Assembly: GCF_001467955.1 (NCBI RefSeq)
Contig: NZ_LNYR01000022.1
Coordinates: forward strand, 97,303-159,733
Origin: Legionella quateirensis
GTDB lineage: Bacteria; Pseudomonadota; Gammaproteobacteria; Legionellales; Legionellaceae
Direction: 5' to 3'
Length of the DNA: 62,431 nucleotides
Position numbers and translations under genes: made by a program. Below are positions 36,341 through 46,347 of this stretch, one piece after another (position 1 is the first letter of the stretch; every line of letters begins with the position of its first letter). Below the pieces are notes generated by a model, which was not told the DNA's origin, searched no databases, and saw only the letters and a program-made list of their open reading frames with translations.

Positions 36341-38578
36341 TTATTGGCAGTTTTTTGTTGCGCAGTGCAAAACTTTGATGTGCTTGCCCGTTGAGCTGTA
36401 GTAACTTGATACGGGGTTATTATTTGCATCCAGAACTAAGGCACTGTCTAATCCTTGCGTTGTTGGATCAACTGCTGTGACCTCATTACCTGATGTGCAG
36501 TTTGCGTTACCACAATAGAGTATCGACATGGAGCTGCTTGTTCCAAAGCTCACAATTGGATTCCCTGTAGCGCTGTCAATTTTGATAGAGGGTTGTAATC
36601 CAACACCAGGTCCTGTGACTGGAGATGCAATGCTATTACCTGAATTACACGCCGCATTGCCACAATGCAACACTTTTAGCGCATTACTTGCAGTGTCCCA
36701 ATAAGCGAGTACCGGATTACCACTGGCGTCTAAAGTAACCGATGTTGCACGATGATCTCCAGCCTGTGCTCCTGGATCGAGAACTGATAGAGAATTGGTT
36801 TGTCCTGTACAATTAGCATTGTCACAATGCAGTAATTTTAATTGGTTTTTATCTGCGCGAAAATAACTAACTACTGGATATCCTGATGCATCAAGCACTA
36901 GGGATACACCACGTACATCTGCATTATCGGGATAAATCGGAAAATCCGGTGAAGCAATGCTGTTGTTCGCTGAACAATTTGCATCCCCGCAATGAACGAC
37001 TCTTAATCCTTGATCAGATTGCCCAGCGGATGCGATCACGGGATTTCCTGAGGCATCAAGCGCCATGGAAGATGCCCTTTTTGATAAAATATCCGGGGTA
37101 TTTACTGGATTGACACCACTGCAATTTGCATTGGTACAATGCATGATTCGCATCACTTTTCCAGTGAAGTCATAAAAACTTATCACAGGATAACCATTTG
37201 TATCGATATCAAGTGATGTATCCCATCCAACATTTCCTGTGGTGAGTGGACTGGTTATTGAATTGCTTTGACTGCATGTTGTATCACCACAATGCAGTAA
37301 CTTGAGATCGCCATTCGTTTCATCCCAATAACTGACTACGGGTCTTCCATTTGCATCTAATTTAATCGCGCTATATCGGCCGACATCTATTGCAGGATCG
37401 CCAACATAAACTGAGTTTGGACCGCAGGTTGGGCTACCGCAACGTAAGACGTTCAAATTTGCATTTGTTCCATCGTAGTAACTAATAACCGGGTTACTGC
37501 TCGCATCAAGCCTTAAAGAGGTAAATAATCCTACATTGCCAGTGCTGTCGGGTACATTGATTATATTGTTGTTTGTACAATTTGCATTGCCGCAACGTAC
37601 AACATTTAAATTCTGGTTTGTAAAATCATAATAGCTAATCGTTGGTATATTACCTGCATCAAGTGATAGTGAGGAATAATAACCAGCAACACCATTACCA
37701 GCTATTGATGCAAGTGAATTATTTGATGTACACAAGGTGTCACCACAATGCAATACTTTTAATTTACCGTTTGTAGAATCCAGATAACTCACTACTGGAT
37801 ATTGATTGCTATCAAGCATTAATGACGGATATCGTCCAACGTCACCAGTTGCATCCACCGTTGTGATTGAGTTGCCTGAATTACAGGCGCTATTGCCACA
37901 ACGAACAATCTTCAGCGATGAATTCGTAAAATCAAAATAAGCAACCACTGGATTGCCAGATGAATTCAACTTAACTGAACTCTGCACACCATTGCTGCTG
38001 CTTAAATCTGGCTTCACAATGGTGTTACCAACTGTACAGGCTGCATTTCCACAATGGAGAATTTTCAATTTTCCATTAGTTGAATCATAATAACTTACAA
38101 CGGGAAAATTATTTTTATCAACAGTAACGGACGTATACATGCCAACCGTACCGGTATTATCTGGCGTTGCAATGGTATTACCTGTAGAACAGACACTGTT
38201 CCCGCAATGCAATACTTTTAATGCGGAATTTGTTTCATCATAATAACTGATAACAGGATTACCAGCACCATCAAGTGCAATCGATGTGTATTTTCCTATG
38301 CTGGTTGCTGCGTCAGGTGTAACAATTGAATTAAATTGATTGCAAGTACGAGTAAAACAATGAGCTACCTTTAATTTTTGTTCCGTTGCATCATAATAAC
38401 TGATTGTAGGAAAACCCTGGGAGTCCAGAGCTATTGATGTATATTGGCCGGTCACTCCATCTACATCAACGGCAACTATGTTATTACCTAGTGCATATGA
38501 AATGGATGTAAAGCCTGGAGTGAAAAGGGAACACAGTGGAATGACAACAAACGATAAAACAGCACGCATCATACGCAT
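36341..38578 (-). CDS. Secreted protein of fourteen Cys-pair propeller-like repeats
   Basis: A 745-residue precursor. AGGAAGG precedes the ATG and a signal peptide covers about residues 1-30 (ending SYALG). The rest is fourteen units of about 51 residues with the consensus GxYTSIALDxxGNPVISYYDxTNGxLKVLHCGNxxC. Every unit holds a HC-x4-C pair or close variant (RC, YC). Fourteen units could form two seven-bladed propellers, and the regularly spaced cysteines may close each blade by a disulfide in the oxidising periplasm. No enzymatic motif is seen. DNA identity between units is moderate, so the repeats are older than those in the gene at 4767-7547. The function is unknown; binding or adhesion is likely. 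Confidence 0.75.
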   Translation of the reverse strand: MRMMRAVLSFVVIPLCSLFTPGFTSISYALGNNIVAVDVDGVTGQYTSIALDSQGFPTISYYDATEQKLKVAHCFTRTCNQFNSIVTPDAATSIGKYTSIALDGAGNPVISYYDETNSALKVLHCGNSVCSTGNTIATPDNTGTVGMYTSVTVDKNNFPVVSYYDSTNGKLKILHCGNAACTVGNTIVKPDLSSSNGVQSSVKLNSSGNPVVAYFDFTNSSLKIVRCGNSACNSGNSITTVDATGDVGRYPSLMLDSNQYPVVSYLDSTNGKLKVLHCGDTLCTSNNSLASIAGNGVAGYYSSLSLDAGNIPTISYYDFTNQNLNVVRCGNANCTNNNIINVPDSTGNVGLFTSLRLDASSNPVISYYDGTNANLNVLRCGSPTCGPNSVYVGDPAIDVGRYSAIKLDANGRPVVSYWDETNGDLKLLHCGDTTCSQSNSITSPLTTGNVGWDTSLDIDTNGYPVISFYDFTGKVMRIMHCTNANCSGVNPVNTPDILSKRASSMALDASGNPVIASAGQSDQGLRVVHCGDANCSANNSIASPDFPIYPDNADVRGVSLVLDASGYPVVSYFRADKNQLKLLHCDNANCTGQTNSLSVLDPGAQAGDHRATSVTLDASGNPVLAYWDTASNALKVLHCGNAACNSGNSIASPVTGPGVGLQPSIKIDSATGNPIVSFGTSSSMSILYCGNANCTSGNEVTAVDPTTQGLDSALVLDANNNPVSSYYSSTGKHIKVLHCATKNCQ

Positions 38579-38736
38579 AAATACCTTCCTGGTTAAAATT
38601 AAATTGATTGAAATGGACGAATTGGCAATAATAATACATCACAGATCATCTTTTCCAGACTTAAACGCATTTTAAAAATCAATAAAATATCCTCCTTGCG
38701 GATACAGTGCCGAAATACGAAGTCTCCACCAGCACA

Positions 38737-40482
38737 CTATTTAGTAGTTGCTGGTGAGACGGCAGGAGTCGTAAAAGGATAATAGCGCAGGCTGGCAAAA
38801 ACCATTTGATCGTAGGTTTGATAGCCAATATATTTGGGGAAAATTATATTGGTCTGCCCACCATTGCCTGAGAAAATTTTTCGCACTGTATAAGAATACT
38901 GAAGACCAGCACGTAAATCACCGTAATCTCCTTGATAAAATTTATTCCATAATCCTGTTGTCACTTGCCATAATGCCTGATTGTTTCCGTCACATATACC
39001 GTATTCAATGTTACATCCCGTATTGTTGGCGTTAGGGACGCCATAACCAAAGTAATTTTGGTTAATCCTGAAGTATTTGCGATCTTCTTTCTCTTGCCCA
39101 CCATAGACATAGAAGTCAAGTTTTGAAGTGGCATGCAATGTTGCTCCAGTCATAAATATAACTTCAGGAATAGCTGCTAATGCACCGTTAGAGCTGATAG
39201 TTGCATCAGGAAGAAAACCAGATGCATAACTCCCTATGCCGCGACCGGCAAGGAAATTACCTTGAAAATCAAGGCGTTTCGGTATTACTTCGATAAGTCC
39301 GCCTGCACCAATGCCATAGGCACTTGTATTATGATTATTATTAAAATCAGGCGTGTGTCGAACTCGATTATAGAAGTTTCGATGCAAACCAAACCCTTCG
39401 ATGTGGACTTTGTGGTTTTTCAAAGTGTCTTCGTAAGCCAGTTTTCCAATGACGTCCGGAATGTTGTTTAATGAAAATAAGGTAATATTGGGAAGAGTTT
39501 GAATTCCTGGGGTAAAACAAATCTGGTTTATAACGCCATTGCCCAAATTTGTGCCGCAGGGTGTGCCTCCGAAGGTCGTTTGAGCGTTTTCAATTGAGAT
39601 CGCAGCTGTAAAGAGTTCTCCCAGATTTTTTACCAGCCGCAACTGAGGCTGGCGTTTCCAAACAAATCCAACCACATATTGAGTATCAATAGTTGGCGGA
39701 GGTAACTCATTGCGGGGGGTTATTCCCTTAAAATTAGTTGTCGCAAGAGACCAGGTCTGACCGGCCAGGAGATGTACTCCCCAATTATTCCAGTCATTAT
39801 TGAGATAAGCATGTCTTAATCTAAGATCGAACGAATTGCTTTCAGTTGAGTTTGCTGATCCGTTACCCAAAAAATCGACTTCCACATATCCGGACAATAA
39901 GGTTTCTGGATTTACCACACCTTCAACCAGGCCGGAAAACCGTGATTGACGCGCAGAGAGTCTTGTCTCTCTCATATAATGTAAGGGATTATTGCCAAGT
40001 GGAATACCGCTGAAGAAAGAACCTACGTCTGATTGTTGATAGCGCGAACGGGTAAATCCTTCACCAGCGAAAAATCCACCAGGTGTAATCGTTATTCCTT
40101 TTAAATGAAATTTTTTATCTGTTGCAAAGTTCGGTGGTTCAATCGAGGACGTGGGTGCTTGGTGTGCTTCAGTTTTTTGCACATCAGGCTTGGATACCTT
40201 AGGTTTGTGTACTGTATGTATGGGCTTATATGTTCTGGCAGAATGGTTCTTTTTCGAACCAGAGGAAGTCTTGATTGCTGTTTTATACTGCTCGGTTAGC
40301 AGTCTTTCGAGTATACGAACTCTCTTTTCCAGAGCTTCAATCCGTTCTTGTTGTTCAGCGGCGGTGGCAGCAGTGGCCTGGATTGGAACAAAGATACTGA
40401 TCGCCAGTAGTGTTGCGATAACGGGACTAGGTGTTACGGTATAACAAGGGCGGTCTGCTTCGTCAGATATCAGTAACTTCAT
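38737..40482 (-). CDS. Outer-membrane porin with N-terminal coiled coil
   Basis: A 581-residue precursor from ATG 40482, supported by AAGGAC eight bases upstream. The unusually long signal peptide (SPVIATLLAISIFVPIQATA) precedes a coiled coil (EQQERIEALEKRVRILERLLTEQ) and a Lys/Pro-rich linker. The rest, from about residue 125, is a barrel with strands such as TLLSGYVEVDFLG, WGVHLLAGQTWSLAT and TYDQMVFASLRYYPF. This is the layout of DcaP-like or other trimeric porins whose coiled coil sits in the periplasm. The substrate is unknown. A large intergenic region with DnaA-box-like sequences lies upstream. Confidence 0.75.
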   Translation of the reverse strand: MKLLISDEADRPCYTVTPSPVIATLLAISIFVPIQATAATAAEQQERIEALEKRVRILERLLTEQYKTAIKTSSGSKKNHSARTYKPIHTVHKPKVSKPDVQKTEAHQAPTSSIEPPNFATDKKFHLKGITITPGGFFAGEGFTRSRYQQSDVGSFFSGIPLGNNPLHYMRETRLSARQSRFSGLVEGVVNPETLLSGYVEVDFLGNGSANSTESNSFDLRLRHAYLNNDWNNWGVHLLAGQTWSLATTNFKGITPRNELPPPTIDTQYVVGFVWKRQPQLRLVKNLGELFTAAISIENAQTTFGGTPCGTNLGNGVINQICFTPGIQTLPNITLFSLNNIPDVIGKLAYEDTLKNHKVHIEGFGLHRNFYNRVRHTPDFNNNHNTSAYGIGAGGLIEVIPKRLDFQGNFLAGRGIGSYASGFLPDATISSNGALAAIPEVIFMTGATLHATSKLDFYVYGGQEKEDRKYFRINQNYFGYGVPNANNTGCNIEYGICDGNNQALWQVTTGLWNKFYQGDYGDLRAGLQYSYTVRKIFSGNGGQTNIIFPKYIGYQTYDQMVFASLRYYPFTTPAVSPATTK

Positions 40483-41323
40483 AAAATATGTCCTTATATT
40501 TCTTATCAACAATTTTCAGAATTAATAGTTATCTAGCGGGAAATTTAAAAAGGCTAAGAACGAAAATTATTGAGCGGCAGATTCTCTATTATTCACGGTT
40601 AGAAATCAATAAAATAAAGCATGTGTGACGTTAAAATTAAAGATGAGGGATGAAGGCATTGCATTAACAGACTACACCGGCTTAACTGAATTGCAGGAAG
40701 GGGCTCGTTGGGGGAGGCTAAATTGATGGATTCGTCTGTTATTAAAAACAAAATTTACGGTTCCAGCACTTTGTGTAAGTCCTAATCAGGCAATCATCCT
40801 GCTGAATTCATCAGAAGACTCAGAGGCTATTCACAGAGATATCCACAGAAAATGTGGATAAGTAACTCACGCCAAATACATTGGAACAGCAGAAATAACC
40901 CATATAGGGCAAGGAGATGTTTATGAATTGGATTGTGACTTTAGAAATGAAATTAGAACTCTGGAAATAAATATCCACAGGAGGTGAATCAGTGGTTTGG
41001 ATATTCGGGTTCTCATATTAACAACAAAAAAATTAAAAAAACAGTATTGACTGACAAAAATTCCCTAAATATTTTTTAAAAATATCTTGCTTTATTCGCT
41101 CTGAGTTATTTAAAACAAGATGAAATAAATTGATGCACAGTGTGTGTTAAGAGGCGTTTCCAGTGATTTTCATCCGTTCAACTAGAGTGGCATGTATTTG
41201 GGGCTTCTTTGGGGGTTCACATCATTTCAACATTTGAAGAGATAAGAGGAGTTATCGTATTCCCAAAAGTCAGTAAGCAGTGATACTCTGTTATTTAATA
41301 ATGGTTAGATTCAGGGATGGATT
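40483..41323. other. Long divergent intergenic region
   Basis: About 840 bases between the porin and the GST-like gene. It contains copy A of an inverted duplicated sequence with DnaA-box-like 9-mers (40828-41080). No gene is supported. Confidence 0.5.
40828..41080 (-). repeat. Inverted duplicated sequence with DnaA-box-like sites, copy A
   Basis: Bases 40828-40865 are the exact reverse complement of 48127-48164, and the sequence on to about 41080 aligns, with substitutions, to the reverse complement of 47910-48127. On its reverse strand it shows TTATCCACA, ATATCCACA (twice) and a Phe/Ile-like AT-rich tail. TTATCCACA is the consensus DnaA box. Confidence 0.65.
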
Positions 41324-42091
41324 ATGATTTTATATAGTGCTTCTTCATCTTATTATTCGATGATAGGTCGTTATGCATTACTCGAAGCGGGTTTGCCTTT
41401 TGAACTAAGACGTATGGATATTCATTTGGCTAAAGAGCAATTGTCTGCCTGGTATATGAAGATAAACCCTGCCATGACGGTGCCTGCTCTGGTAGATAAG
41501 GATCAGATCTGGACGGACAGTCAGGATATTTTAAAATATGCTGCTACTCGGGCTGGTGATCAATGGATGGATGCTGATGCCGATTGTGCTTCAAGAATTG
41601 AGCAACTCGTTCGAGATCACTATTCAATTACTATTGAGCGACTTACTTTTGGTAAAGCATTGAGCAGCATTGCTCCACTTAGATTTATTGCACTTCGAAT
41701 GATACGTAATGCGATTCACTCCCTGGAAGCGCAACTGTCGACTTCCTCAGATAAGACGGCGCTTGAAGCAAAAATCAATCTGAACCAGCAACGTTTGGCT
41801 TATTTCACTGAGGGAAATCTTGCTGATAAATTAGAGGTTGAACGTAATAATGTGCGGAGCTTCCTCGAACAATTACCTACACCCGAAACGTGTCTGTTTG
41901 GTGATAAAATCAGTTCAGTGGATATTGTTACCGTAGTTTTATTTGGACGTTTAAAAATGATAGGGGAGTATCAGTTGGTTCAATCTTCTGAATTAATTGA
42001 TTGGTTTAAAAGAATGCAGCTACGCCCTGCTTATAAAAAAGCGGACATTTGGACTTATTTTCAACCCTGGAGAATTGTGTTAAAGCGATAA
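41324..42091 (+). CDS. Glutathione S-transferase-like protein
   Basis: A 255-residue cytosolic protein. AGGGATGG precedes the ATG. The N-terminal 85 residues fit a thioredoxin-like GST domain (ILYSASSSYYSMIGRYALLEAGLPFELRR, then NPAMTVPALVDKD with the cis-Pro, and TDSQDILKY for glutathione binding). A helical domain follows, with FGDKISSVDIVTVVLFGR near 195 matching the family's N-capping Asp motif. The long insertion of about residues 125-175 is unusual. It is 82 bases ahead of a DsbD-like gene on the same strand, so both may serve thiol chemistry. Confidence 0.75.
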   Translation: MILYSASSSYYSMIGRYALLEAGLPFELRRMDIHLAKEQLSAWYMKINPAMTVPALVDKDQIWTDSQDILKYAATRAGDQWMDADADCASRIEQLVRDHYSITIERLTFGKALSSIAPLRFIALRMIRNAIHSLEAQLSTSSDKTALEAKINLNQQRLAYFTEGNLADKLEVERNNVRSFLEQLPTPETCLFGDKISSVDIVTVVLFGRLKMIGEYQLVQSSELIDWFKRMQLRPAYKKADIWTYFQPWRIVLKR

Positions 42092-42173
42092 GCTGTCAGC
42101 TTATATTCAAATTAAAACATATAAATCTCTGCACTATAGTCTAAACTTTAGATTAAAATGTACGAAAAATTAT

Positions 42174-44270
42174 ATGAATCGATCACTTAAAATTTTTTGG
42201 GTACTATGTGTTCTGTTTTTCGGGATGTTGAGCTGTGTTGCCTCTGTATATGCCTCCAAACTCCCGAAAGCAAATAGTTCACTTATCAGCAATACTGACA
42301 GCATACGGGAAGGACATGCTGTGCTTCTTGGCGTGCGTCTTAAACTACCTAAAGGCTGGGAAACGTTTTGGCGCACACCAGGAGAGGTTGGATACGGCGC
42401 TAAATTTTCATGGGAAGGCAGTCAGAATCTGGAGCAGGCTGAAGTCTTGTGGCCATGGCCAACACGTATAAAGAGTTTTGATTTTATTGCAAATGTCTAT
42501 CTGAATGAAGTGATCTTTCCTGTTAAAATAATTCCGAAAGATGCCACAAAAACCTTGGCATTACATTTGAAACTCGATTATTTATTATGTAGTCCCACTG
42601 CCTGTGTCCCCCAACAAGCGAAGCTCAATTTGACTTTGCCACCAGGAGATGCTGCGATAACGCCAGAGGCAAAATTAATCGATAAGGCGATAAAATCCAT
42701 CCCAAAATCAGGAAACACCAGCGATCTGGCATTGCACGATTTGATTGTAACGCATCAGGATGATCAAACTATCGATTTGCAGGTTAATGTATGGTCTGCA
42801 GCGGGTATAAAAGACGCACAATTGTTTGTTGAGGGTCCAGACGAGCTACTGTTTAATGTCCCAAAATTAACACAACTGGATGAAACACATGGATTTTTTA
42901 TAATTCAAGGAAAGAAAAATGAGGCTTTTGAATCTGCTCAAACTCTGAAAACATTGCTTAAAAAGCCGCTTCAGCTAACTTTGGTGAACAAGCAAAATGC
43001 CATATCACTTTCCAAAACAGTACCCAACTCACCGCTTCTCACTAAAATGGATGCCAGTAATCAGACAAGTCAACTGGCAACAGATCCAAGTGACAGCTAT
43101 TGGATCGGTACCATTGTGCTTTTTGCCTTTCTGGGCGGATTGATTTTAAACTTGATGCCTTGTGTGTTTCCCATTTTATCACTCAAAATATTGACTCTTC
43201 ATTCATTTAAAAACAAACGCATGCAAGGGATTTTTTATACCTTGGGCGTCATGTTTTTCTTTTTTATCATTGCTTTGATAACACTGTTATTGCAAAGCCT
43301 GGGTAATAAGGTGGGGTGGGGGTTTCAAATGCAGTCACCCGCCGTTTTAATCCTGCTGATTTTTTTGTTTACGCTTATTACGATGAATTTATTTGGACTT
43401 TTTGATATTCCCTTTTCGCTAAGTACCAATCTGAAATGGCAAAAAACGCATGAATTGCTCTATGCCTTTGGAACGGGGGTTTTGGCCGCAGTGGTAACCA
43501 CGCCATGCTCGGCTCCATTTATGGCTACGGCGGTTGGTGTCGCCATAAGTCAGGGTAGCTGGATTACTGTCTTGATCTTTTTGTCTCTTGGATTTGGATT
43601 TGCCTTGCCTTATTTACTCTTGTGTACCCTTCCAAAAAACAAGATTATTTTGCCGAAGCCAGGTGTCTGGATGGAAAAATTGAAACACTTCCTCGGATTT
43701 CCCATGTTGTTGTCAGTTATTTGGTTACTATGGGTAGCAGGCCTTCAAATGAGCTATGACAGTGTTATTATGTTATTGGTCAGTTTGTGCTTTCTGGCAT
43801 TGTTTTTTTGGCTTTTGCGCGCTATTCATCACGGAGCCTTCCGCTTGATAGCCCTGTTGGTCAGTCTTGCCCTGGTTGTATACCCATTGTATTGGATACA
43901 ACAAGAATTAACTCAAAAACATCAGATTAATGAACCTTATGATTACTCTTCTGAACAGCTAAAGAGTCTGATTAAGGATCATCATAAAGTATTTGTTTAT
44001 GCGACAGCGGCCTGGTGCATAACCTGTAAAATAAATGAAAAAATTGCGATAGACACTAATGAAGTACAAAGTTTCTTTAGTAAAGAGCATATTGTTGTAG
44101 TAAAGGCGGATTGGACCAATAAAAACGATGCCATTTTACAGTATTTGCAACAATTTAATCGTGCCGGTGTACCGCTCTATGTCTATTACCCGCAATCAGG
44201 CGAACCGGTAGTATTGCCTCAGATTCTTACACCATTAACCATCATTAACCACATTAAACAGTGTCGGTGA
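42174..44270 (+). CDS. DsbD/ScsB-family thiol:disulfide reductase
   Basis: A 698-residue inner-membrane protein. A signal peptide (MNRSLK..FGMLSCVASVYAS) precedes a periplasmic domain with a Cys pair (LLCSPTACVPQ near 140). Eight or so transmembrane segments run from about 312 to 585, with the paired cysteines LMPCVFP near 328 and TTPCSAPF near 446. A C-terminal thioredoxin domain ends the protein with AAWCITCK near 617. The three Cys pairs are the electron relay by which DsbD/ScsB moves reducing power from cytosolic thioredoxin to periplasmic partners. The N-terminal domain (WETFWRTPGEVGYGAKF) resembles the ScsB form more than classical DsbD. The start has only a weak ribosome site. It ends 18 bases from the convergent dinB. 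Confidence 0.85.
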   Translation: MNRSLKIFWVLCVLFFGMLSCVASVYASKLPKANSSLISNTDSIREGHAVLLGVRLKLPKGWETFWRTPGEVGYGAKFSWEGSQNLEQAEVLWPWPTRIKSFDFIANVYLNEVIFPVKIIPKDATKTLALHLKLDYLLCSPTACVPQQAKLNLTLPPGDAAITPEAKLIDKAIKSIPKSGNTSDLALHDLIVTHQDDQTIDLQVNVWSAAGIKDAQLFVEGPDELLFNVPKLTQLDETHGFFIIQGKKNEAFESAQTLKTLLKKPLQLTLVNKQNAISLSKTVPNSPLLTKMDASNQTSQLATDPSDSYWIGTIVLFAFLGGLILNLMPCVFPILSLKILTLHSFKNKRMQGIFYTLGVMFFFFIIALITLLLQSLGNKVGWGFQMQSPAVLILLIFLFTLITMNLFGLFDIPFSLSTNLKWQKTHELLYAFGTGVLAAVVTTPCSAPFMATAVGVAISQGSWITVLIFLSLGFGFALPYLLLCTLPKNKIILPKPGVWMEKLKHFLGFPMLLSVIWLLWVAGLQMSYDSVIMLLVSLCFLALFFWLLRAIHHGAFRLIALLVSLALVVYPLYWIQQELTQKHQINEPYDYSSEQLKSLIKDHHKVFVYATAAWCITCKINEKIAIDTNEVQSFFSKEHIVVVKADWTNKNDAILQYLQQFNRAGVPLYVYYPQSGEPVVLPQILTPLTIINHIKQCR

Positions 44271-44288
44271 TCCTTTAAATAGAACACG

Positions 44289-45356
44289 TTAAAAATCAAT
44301 TAGTTGCAGCTGAATAGGGGCATGCACAGATTCTTGTTTTAGCTTGATTCCTATGCCGAGTAATCGAACGGGCATGTCTTTTCTGTAAAAACCTTCATGT
44401 ATCATTTGATGTAAAATGTTCAAATCAATGGTATGGCTTACCCGCTCAACAGTTGTTTGTTGAAAGGTGTTAAATTTCAATTTTACGAACAGATTATGGA
44501 TACCGGAAGTGATACCAGCACGATGTAGACGTGCTTCAAGGCGTTTAATCAGTTCGGGTAAGGCCGCAATACAGGCCTTACTATCGGGTAAGTCTGTTGG
44601 ATACGTTTCTTCAACACTGATGGACTTTCGATTACGATCAGGATTTACAGGGCGATTATCGATGCCTCGAGCGAGTTCATAAAGTCTATGTCCAATGGTA
44701 CCGAATTGTTTTGATAAATATTCGATGGAATAGTGTTGCAAATCAATGCAGGTTTTAATGTTGAGTGCGTTAAGTCGTTCTTCCATTTTGGGGCCTACGC
44801 CAAATAATTTACGTACTGGCAGCTCAGCAATAAAGTCCTTGATATCTTCTGGTCTAATCACCATTTGACCATTTGGTTTATGCCAATCACTGGCGATTTT
44901 TGCCAGGCTTTTATTAGGAGCTATGCCTGCGCTCGCGGTAAGTTGCCGTGTTTGATAAATTCGGTCACGTAGTTCCTGAGCTATCCAGGTTGCGCTGCCC
45001 TGACATTGTGTGGAATGGGTGACGTCAAGATATGCCTCATCTAAAGATAAGGGCTCAACGAGATCAGTATACTCTGCAAAGAGCGCTCTGATGTATTGGC
45101 TTTCTTTTTGATAGACATCCATACGCACAGGCCGCAAGATTAATTGGCGGCACAGTTTTAGGGCATGAGCTGTTGGCATTGCGGATCGTACACCGAATTG
45201 GCGAGCAGCATAATTACAGGTTGCTATGACTCCACGACGTACCGCTTCTCCTCCTACAGCGATAGGCTTATCCGCAAGCTCAGGGAAGTCACGCATTTCA
45301 ATTGCGGCATAAAAGCAGTCCATATCGATATGGATGATTTTTCTTATCGGATTCAT
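44289..45356 (-). CDS. dinB: DNA polymerase IV
   Basis: A 355-residue Y-family translesion polymerase, the normal length for DinB. Catalytic acidic residues are visible in IIHIDMDCFYAAIE at residues 8-21 and EPLSLDEAYLDVT near 103. The steric-gate region, helix-hairpin-helix LFGVGPKMEERLNALNIKT near 180 and little-finger domain are present. It lacks the usual C-terminal beta-clamp hexapeptide in a form I can recognise, the end being PIQLQLIDF, of which QLQLIDF may serve. No LexA box was found by eye, and the upstream gap is only about 60 bases. Confidence 0.95.
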   Translation of the reverse strand: MNPIRKIIHIDMDCFYAAIEMRDFPELADKPIAVGGEAVRRGVIATCNYAARQFGVRSAMPTAHALKLCRQLILRPVRMDVYQKESQYIRALFAEYTDLVEPLSLDEAYLDVTHSTQCQGSATWIAQELRDRIYQTRQLTASAGIAPNKSLAKIASDWHKPNGQMVIRPEDIKDFIAELPVRKLFGVGPKMEERLNALNIKTCIDLQHYSIEYLSKQFGTIGHRLYELARGIDNRPVNPDRNRKSISVEETYPTDLPDSKACIAALPELIKRLEARLHRAGITSGIHNLFVKLKFNTFQQTTVERVSHTIDLNILHQMIHEGFYRKDMPVRLLGIGIKLKQESVHAPIQLQLIDF

Positions 45357-45418
45357 TGTTCAACCGCAGAAAAAAGTCAATGAAGTGAACTCCGCGGCAA
45401 AGACCGCGGAATTCAATT

Positions 45419-45850
45419 TTACATACTTATGGTTCTGAATGCTTTTAATACATCCTCTTTTTCATCGTCTTGATCTTCCTCTACGTTTTGTTCTTCTTCG
45501 GTCGATGCTGCAGGAAGAGGGCTGGAGGTTGCAGTTTTTTCAGTTGATTGAACTGTTACTTCATCAACATTGTCTTCCTCGCTGGAATAATCTTCTGTAT
45601 ATTCATCTTGATTACTTAGATTTAGGTCTTGAATAATTGATGCTAGCATTATAAAAGGAGTTAGTTCGGGGAACTGTCCTAAGGTTAAAAATATTAGCTC
45701 TCCATCTACTACATCCACTAAATGAATATGGTTGTGCTCGCAGCGATATAAACGGGGTGTATGACCAAAAAGAGTGTTCGGATCTCTCGGTGGAGGTGTT
45801 TGTTCAGTATTTCTTTCTGGTTTTGGTGAACCAGGGGGTGTTAAAGGCAT
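45419..45850 (-). CDS. Small protein with acidic C-terminal tail, effector candidate
   Basis: A 143-residue soluble protein. It opens with a Pro-rich MPLTPPGSPKPE stretch, has a short folded-looking middle (RLYRCEHNHIHLVDVVDGELIFLTLGQFPEL) and then a tail very rich in Glu, Asp, Ser and Thr (EEDNVDEV, EEEQNVEEDQDDEKED) ending in KAFRTISM. A Glu-rich block before a few hydrophobic end residues is the E-block seen in many Dot/Icm substrates. No catalytic domain is seen. GGAG lies about ten bases upstream of the ATG. It lies upstream of dinB on the same strand but does not look related to it. Confidence 0.55.
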   Translation of the reverse strand: MPLTPPGSPKPERNTEQTPPPRDPNTLFGHTPRLYRCEHNHIHLVDVVDGELIFLTLGQFPELTPFIMLASIIQDLNLSNQDEYTEDYSSEEDNVDEVTVQSTEKTATSSPLPAASTEEEQNVEEDQDDEKEDVLKAFRTISM

Positions 45851-46347
45851 AATCAGTACTCCATAAACTTAAAATTAAGGGTTCAATTGATTGGAAAGAA
45901 AAAGGGCTTGAAAAACGTTGTTGTCGTTTTTATCAAGCCTGGTTTTTCTGTAACCTCTCAATACTCCCGGGAAACGTCATCCCGAATGGGGCGCGGTACC
46001 TTCATATGGAGATCCTTCGCTACGCTCAGGATGACATTTTAACCCCGGGTATCGTCATCCCGAATGTAATGGGGGATCTCTCGAACGAGGCACTGCATCT
46101 TCATATGGAGATCCTTCGTTACGCTCAAGATGACGAAACTCTCTGTGTTATTCAGAAGTTATTTGTTCCGGTTTGATTTTAAGATTTATTTACAGATTTT
46201 GATAGAGCTTAATGAACAAGATAAATAATACTGTGAGTAGTCAAATAAGTGCTACATTAATTTGTTCGATTTCAAATCATAGTCTTCTTAATAGTGACTT
46301 AAGCCTTTAAGTGTACAATGAATATTATAAGACACAAGGAGTATTTA
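45851..46347. other. Intergenic region with two palindromic repeats
   Basis: Divergent gap between the acidic-tail gene and the ankyrin-like gene. Contains the hairpin at 45904-45940 (stem GGGCTTGAAAAACG / CGTTTTTATCAAGCCT) and two direct copies of a CGTCATCCCGAATG..GGAGATCCTTCG element. No gene is supported. Confidence 0.5.
45975..46133 (+). repeat. Two tandem copies of a GTCATCCCGAA..AGGATGAC repeat
   Basis: Copy one at about 45975-46035 and copy two at about 46052-46133 share ACGTCATCCCGAATG at the left, CTTCATATGGAGATCCTTCG in the middle and TACGCTCAGGATGAC (or AAGATGAC) at the right, so each is a palindrome at its ends. A degenerate third copy is at 49951-50020. Confidence 0.75.

Noticed and set aside
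40828..41080. Chromosomal replication origin
   Set aside because: DnaA-box-like 9-mers are present, but there are few of them, the sequence is duplicated, and dnaA, dnaN or gidA are not nearby.
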